Part shown: in pieces, positions 5,970-9,290 of the stretch
Numbering within the stretch: the first letter of the stretch is position 1
Layout of the letters: every line of letters begins with the position of its first letter
Source: JALZBN01 sp035525375
GTDB taxonomy: Bacteria > Actinomycetota > Acidimicrobiia > Acidimicrobiales > AC-14
Direction: 5' to 3'
NCBI GenBank assembly: GCA_035525375.1
Contig: DATLEI010000123.1
Location: 1-9,290 of the forward strand
Length of the DNA: 9,290 bases
Translations under genes and position numbers: made by a program
The notes under the pieces: model-generated
What the model saw: only the letters and a program-made list of their open reading frames with translations
What the model was told of the DNA's origin: nothing
The model's database searches: none

Positions 5970-6386
5970 TCAGTCCGCCACCGCGGCGAGGACGTCGCGG
6001 TCGCGATCGTGGGTCAGCAGTTGTGATGCTTCCTCGAGCGGGAGCCAGCGGGCCTCGTCGACCTCGTGGTTGGGCTTGAACCGGCCCCGCGCCGGCGTCA
6101 TCTCCCAGTAACGCACGACCTTGCTGTGTCCGTTGCGGTCGTCGTAGGCCACACTCGGCAGCTCCCGTCCGACATGGCAGTGCAGCCCCGTCTCCTCCTC
6201 GACCTCCCGAACGGCGGCATCGAGGTCACTCTCGCCCGGGTCGAGCTTCCCCTTCGGGATCGTCCAGTCGTCGTACTTCGGGCGGTGCACCAGCAGCACC
6301 TCGGGGTCGCCACTGGGACCCGGCCGCAGGACAACGCCGCCGGCGGCGCGCACATCCGACGCGTCGTGTTTGCTCAGGCGAGCCAC
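5970..6386 (-). CDS. Nudix hydrolase, MutT1 N-terminal-domain-like
   Basis: Cytosolic Nudix pyrophosphohydrolase of 138 residues. The full Nudix box spans 46-68: G46, E52, R60-E61, E64-E65 and G67-L68, with no missing catalytic residue. It is preceded by HRPKYDDWTIPKGKLDPGE (35-52), which resembles the MutT1 proteins of mycobacteria as I remember them. Those hydrolyse 8-oxo-dGTP and also diadenosine polyphosphates and nucleotides, through a Nudix domain fused to a histidine phosphatase domain. Here the product ends after the Nudix fold and the phosphatase is the next gene, 46 bases on. Substrate choice (oxidised nucleotide, ApnA or another nucleoside polyphosphate) cannot be read from sequence. 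The GTG start at 6386 overlaps the end of the CYTH-CHAD gene by 13 bases, implying cotranscription. A GTG at codon 12 is an alternative start, but it would cut into the first strand of the fold. Confidence 0.92.
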   Translation of the reverse strand: MARLSKHDASDVRAAGGVVLRPGPSGDPEVLLVHRPKYDDWTIPKGKLDPGESDLDAAVREVEEETGLHCHVGRELPSVAYDDRNGHSKVVRYWEMTPARGRFKPNHEVDEARWLPLEEASQLLTHDRDRDVLAAVAD

Positions 6387-7918
6387 GAGCGCAGCTTCTT
6401 ACGGTCGAGCTGGCGCCAGGCGGCTGGCCACTCTTCACGACACGCGACGGCTTCAGCGCGTTGCACGGCGATGAGCTCTCCCGCGGCCATAGCCTGCACC
6501 GCGCCGGCGCGCACGATCGCGCCGCGGAGCCATTTCTCGGCGACCATCGCATCCTGGTAATCGCCAAGCACGCCCTGGGCATCGGCAAGTGCCTTCCCGA
6601 AACCACGGGCTTTTTTGCCGATCACCGGCGCAGCCGCCTCGGCCGCGTACCGGGCTCGCTTCACCCGGATGCGGACCTCGTGCAGCGCCTCAGGCGGCGA
6701 GTTGGCGTCAAGCTCGCCGACTGCCTTCTTCACGTGCCGCCAAGGTCGGGAGACGAGCTCAGGGAGCAGCTCGACGGCCGCCTGCCCGGCCTCGGGGCGG
6801 AACATCTCTACTGACGCATCATGGATGCCGCTGTGTGATTGCGGCTGGGCGGCGATCACGAGACGGTCGAGCAAGGCCACATAGCGCGCGCCGGAGAGGG
6901 CGGCGATCAACCCCTCACCGGCGCGCTCGCGCTCGGCAGCCAGCTTGCGGAACAGCGGCGCGAGCCCCGACGCGTCACGCGCCGGCAGGGCATCCGCCTG
7001 ACGCCGCAGGCGCTCGGCCAAGACGTCGGCGTCGCGTACCGCCCCGAGCGCGCCGGCGAGCCAACGCAGCTCGTCGCGCAAAGGCTGCAGCCATTCCTCG
7101 ACGAGGACCGGGGCGAAGGTGCGAAGGTCGGACCGGAGACGGCGCGTGCCGACTCTGGCCTGGTGCACATCCTCGGGATCGTCGCCGATGCGAATACCGG
7201 GGTCATGGCGGAGGATGCGGGTGGTCGAGTTGACGATGGCAGCGCGCACGACGTCGGCCATCGAGGCGCTGTCGTCGAGCGGCACCGGAGCCAGCTCTGG
7301 CGGGCCGAGCGCCCTCGCACCAAGGGCACGTACGAGCTTCGGCGTGGGATCGGGTTGGCCGGCTCCCACCTCGCGGAGGCGGGCGATGACTGCATCGAGC
7401 ACTTCGGAGCCGGCGCGGTCGGTGACCTCGACCTCCACCTCACGGAAGCGGGCCGCGACCCGTCCGCCGTGAAGCACGGACACCTCGTCGTCGACGACCT
7501 CTGCCACCGCTTGGCCCTCGGCGTCGAGCAGTTCGACTGCCCGACGGCGGGTGCGCATCTGGGCGACCGCCACGAGCGGAGCGTTTCGTACATAAGCGCG
7601 AACCAGGTCGTTGGCCGCCGGGGGTACTTTCCCCGGCGCGCCGTCGCGGTTTACCTCCCGGCGCACGAGGGCGGGTCCCTCCTCGCCTTCGGGCAACTTG
7701 ACGGTCCACCCGCTGCCCTGGCCCGTCCGGTGGCGCAGGGTGACCCCCCAGCGGGCGAGACGGAGGTCGGCAGTGTCGTGATACACGGCGCGAAGGGCCC
7801 GCTCGGGTCGCTCCACCGCGGTGATCCCTTCGGCGACACCATTCAAGTCGGGAAGGGTGAACCCGGCCCACGCGCCGAGCTTCACCTCTCGCTCGATGCT
7901 GGAGCGGGGCGCGGCCAT
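6374..7918 (-). CDS. CYTH-CHAD domain protein (predicted polyP-binding triphosphatase)
   Basis: A 514-residue fusion of an N-terminal CYTH triphosphate tunnel domain (about 6-200) and a C-terminal CHAD helical domain (about 218-505), the layout of E. coli YgiF, an inorganic triphosphatase. The CYTH ExExK motif is E9-R-E11-V-K13. Further conserved tunnel features are LRHRTG (61-66), WTVKLP (71-76) and REVEVEV (159-165). CHAD shows its two internal helical repeats, each with a basic signature helix: VHQARVGTRRLRSDLR (251-266) and LHEVRIRVKRARY (412-424), plus the paired acidic motifs LGAVRDADVL (291-300) and LGDYQDAMV (451-459). CHAD domains bind polyP and localise to polyP granules in studied bacteria. 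ATG 7918 is chosen because it lies 10 bases after the ppk1 stop and puts ExExK near residue 10; the frame stays open to 8230, but that extension is antiphase ppk1 sequence. Likely cotranslated with ppk1; a polyP-associated role is inferred from domains and position. Confidence 0.93.
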   Translation of the reverse strand: MAAPRSSIEREVKLGAWAGFTLPDLNGVAEGITAVERPERALRAVYHDTADLRLARWGVTLRHRTGQGSGWTVKLPEGEEGPALVRREVNRDGAPGKVPPAANDLVRAYVRNAPLVAVAQMRTRRRAVELLDAEGQAVAEVVDDEVSVLHGGRVAARFREVEVEVTDRAGSEVLDAVIARLREVGAGQPDPTPKLVRALGARALGPPELAPVPLDDSASMADVVRAAIVNSTTRILRHDPGIRIGDDPEDVHQARVGTRRLRSDLRTFAPVLVEEWLQPLRDELRWLAGALGAVRDADVLAERLRRQADALPARDASGLAPLFRKLAAERERAGEGLIAALSGARYVALLDRLVIAAQPQSHSGIHDASVEMFRPEAGQAAVELLPELVSRPWRHVKKAVGELDANSPPEALHEVRIRVKRARYAAEAAAPVIGKKARGFGKALADAQGVLGDYQDAMVAEKWLRGAIVRAGAVQAMAAGELIAVQRAEAVACREEWPAAWRQLDRKKLRSWLA

Positions 7919-7928
7919 CGGGGCGTCG

Positions 7929-9290
7929 TCAGCTCCGCGGGACGAGATCGGACTCGCGCCGGCGCCGAGCCCGTTCGCGCGCCAGTTCCTGAAGGCGAGA
8001 CTGGACATTGATTCCACTCTCAGGTGGCAGCTTCCGCCAGGAGCCGTCGGGACGCAGATCCCATGACAGCAGGTCGTCGGCCCGGGCGAGGTCGAGCACT
8101 TCTTGGAGGCGCGCCTGGAGTTCGTCGTCGTCAACCGGAACGACCGCCTCGACCCGACGATCGAGGTTGCGGGGCATGAGGTCAGCCGAACCGATGTAGT
8201 AACGGCGGCGCTCGCCGACACCGAACGCAAAGATCCGGGAGTGCTCGAGAAAGCGACCGACGATGGACCGCACGTTGATCCGGTCGGACAGCCCCGGCAC
8301 CTGGGGACGGAGGCAGCAGATCCCGCGAACGATGAGGTCGATACGCGCGCCGGCCTGAGACGCCTCGTAGAGCTCGTCGATGATCGCGGCGTCCACCAGG
8401 CTGTTCATCTTCATGACGATGCGGCCATTCTCGCCGGCGTCACGTTCGGCTCGGATGAGCTCGACGATGCCGGGTCGCAGTGACACCGGCGCGACCAGCA
8501 TCTTGCGGTAGTGCGATTGACGGCTGTAGCCGGTCAGGTAATTGAAGAGGTCGGTGAGGTCGGCGCCCAGTTTCGGATCAGCTGAGAGCAAGCCGAGGTC
8601 CTCGTAGATGCGGGCGGTCTTGGCGTTGTAGTTGCCGGTTCCGACGTGGCAGTAACGCCGGATGCCATCCGGCTCCTCCCGCACGACGAGCGCAGTCTTG
8701 GTGTGGGTCTTGAGACCCATCAGCCCGTAGACGACATGGACGCCAGCCTCTTCCAGGGCACGGGCCCAAGCAATGTTGGCCTTCTCGTCGAACCGGGCTT
8801 TGAGCTCGACAAGAGCGGCGACCTGCTTGCCGGCCTCGGCCGCGCGAATCAGAGCCTTGACGATGGCGCTGTCGCCCGACGTGCGGTAGAGCGTCTGTTT
8901 GATGGCAAGGACGTGTGGGTCGGCAGCAGCCTGCTCGACGAACGCCTCGACCGAGGTCGCAAATGACTCGTACGGATGGTGGACGAGAACTTCCTTCTCG
9001 CGCAACACGGCGAAGAGATCCACGGGGTCGCCATCGGGATCGACCAATCGCGGTTGGGTGACGCCGACCCACACGTCGTCCTTCAGCTCGGGTCGGTCGA
9101 GGTCGTACACCGACCACAGGCCGCCGAGTTCGAGGGGACCCTCGACCTCGTAGACGTCGCCCGGTTCCAGCTCGAGTTCGCGCCGGAGCAGGTCACGGCT
9201 TTCTTTCGGCATACGGCTGTCGACTTCGAGGCGCACGGCGCGCCCGAAGCGGCGCCGGCGGAGTTCGAGCTCGACGGCGGCGAGGAGATC
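7929..9290 (-). CDS. ppk1: Polyphosphate kinase 1 (C-terminal 453 residues; N-terminus off the right edge)
   Basis: PPK1 reversibly polymerises the ATP gamma-phosphate into inorganic polyphosphate. About two thirds of the usual roughly 690-730 residues is visible and the frame is open at the right edge. Numbering from the edge, the part covers the end of the middle region (RFGRAVRLEV, 14-23) and both phospholipase-D-like catalytic domains. The substrate arginines sit in LYRTSGD (R136) and KARFDEK (R166). The phosphorylated histidine is in LKTHTK (H196), the second histidine in CHVGTGNYN (H215), and the C-terminal domain has LEHSRIFAFG (H350) and YYIGSADLMPRNLDRR (364-379). These match the E. 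coli R375, R405, H435, H454 and H592 contexts, so the enzyme looks catalytically complete. The C-terminus is short and Arg-rich. It is the first visible gene of the polyP run, 10 bases before CYTH-CHAD. Confidence 0.97.
   Translation of the reverse strand, partial: DLLAAVELELRRRRFGRAVRLEVDSRMPKESRDLLRRELELEPGDVYEVEGPLELGGLWSVYDLDRPELKDDVWVGVTQPRLVDPDGDPVDLFAVLREKEVLVHHPYESFATSVEAFVEQAAADPHVLAIKQTLYRTSGDSAIVKALIRAAEAGKQVAALVELKARFDEKANIAWARALEEAGVHVVYGLMGLKTHTKTALVVREEPDGIRRYCHVGTGNYNAKTARIYEDLGLLSADPKLGADLTDLFNYLTGYSRQSHYRKMLVAPVSLRPGIVELIRAERDAGENGRIVMKMNSLVDAAIIDELYEASQAGARIDLIVRGICCLRPQVPGLSDRINVRSIVGRFLEHSRIFAFGVGERRRYYIGSADLMPRNLDRRVEAVVPVDDDELQARLQEVLDLARADDLLSWDLRPDGSWRKLPPESGINVQSRLQELARERARRRRESDLVPRS

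Noticed and set aside
6839..8011. 390-residue plus-strand open frame opposite CYTH-CHAD
   Set aside because: Typical long antisense frame of high-G+C coding DNA; it mirrors the codon pattern of the real gene and shows no recognisable fold or start signal.
6374..8230. Longer version of the CYTH-CHAD frame, adding 104 N-terminal residues
   Set aside because: The extra part overlaps the well-conserved 3' end of ppk1 in another frame and is low-complexity Ser/Arg/Thr-rich; starting at ATG 7918 places the CYTH ExExK motif at the expected N-terminal position.

Overview
The window is 9.3 kb of dense, G+C-rich chromosomal sequence (by eye about two thirds G+C). GTG and TTG starts are in use, Shine-Dalgarno sequences are scarce, and TAnnnT boxes sit directly before several start codons. 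Together with the protein families present, this suggests a high-GC actinobacterium. A lineage outside the mycobacteria, such as Acidimicrobiia, is plausible, but that is inference. I see no mobile element, CRISPR array, tRNA or rRNA, and no stretch of 300 bases without a gene.

Left part: a type-I ABC exporter half-transporter runs leftward off the edge (1-1732, minus). It is divergent from a rightward pair. The first of the pair is a membrane protein with a Cys4 zinc ribbon, a C2H2-like finger, a long Pro-rich linker and a DUF4328-like membrane domain (1786-3084). The second is lgt, prolipoprotein diacylglyceryl transferase (3081-3953), coupled to it through a TTGA start/stop overlap. Each divergent gene has a TAnnnT -10 box 6-7 bases before its start codon, so both are probably transcribed leaderless from a 53-base spacer.

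Right part: five consecutive minus-strand genes form a polyphosphate locus, in transcription order ppk1 (C-terminal 453 residues; the N-terminus is off the right edge), a CYTH-CHAD protein, a MutT1-like Nudix hydrolase, a SixA/MutT1-C-like histidine phosphatase, and a long Ppx/GppA phosphatase. Gaps run from -13 to +46 bases. PPK1 makes polyP from ATP, CHAD is a polyP-binding module, CYTH is a triphosphate-tunnel domain, and Ppx/GppA degrades polyP or pppGpp. The Nudix and histidine phosphatase pair matches the two halves of mycobacterial MutT1, which is one fused protein encoded beside ppk in M. tuberculosis. Here the halves are separate genes, each with its own start. TAnnnT boxes 5 bases before sixA-like and ppx suggest internal leaderless promoters, and an inverted repeat lies just upstream of the sixA-like box. 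The 3' ends of ppx and lgt overlap by 51 bases.

Overall this is core-genome material made of known families. I do not see an unmistakably new system. The points most worth following up are the split MutT1 inside a polyP operon, the repeated start-adjacent -10 boxes, the long Ppx form, and the zinc-finger/DUF4328 protein.
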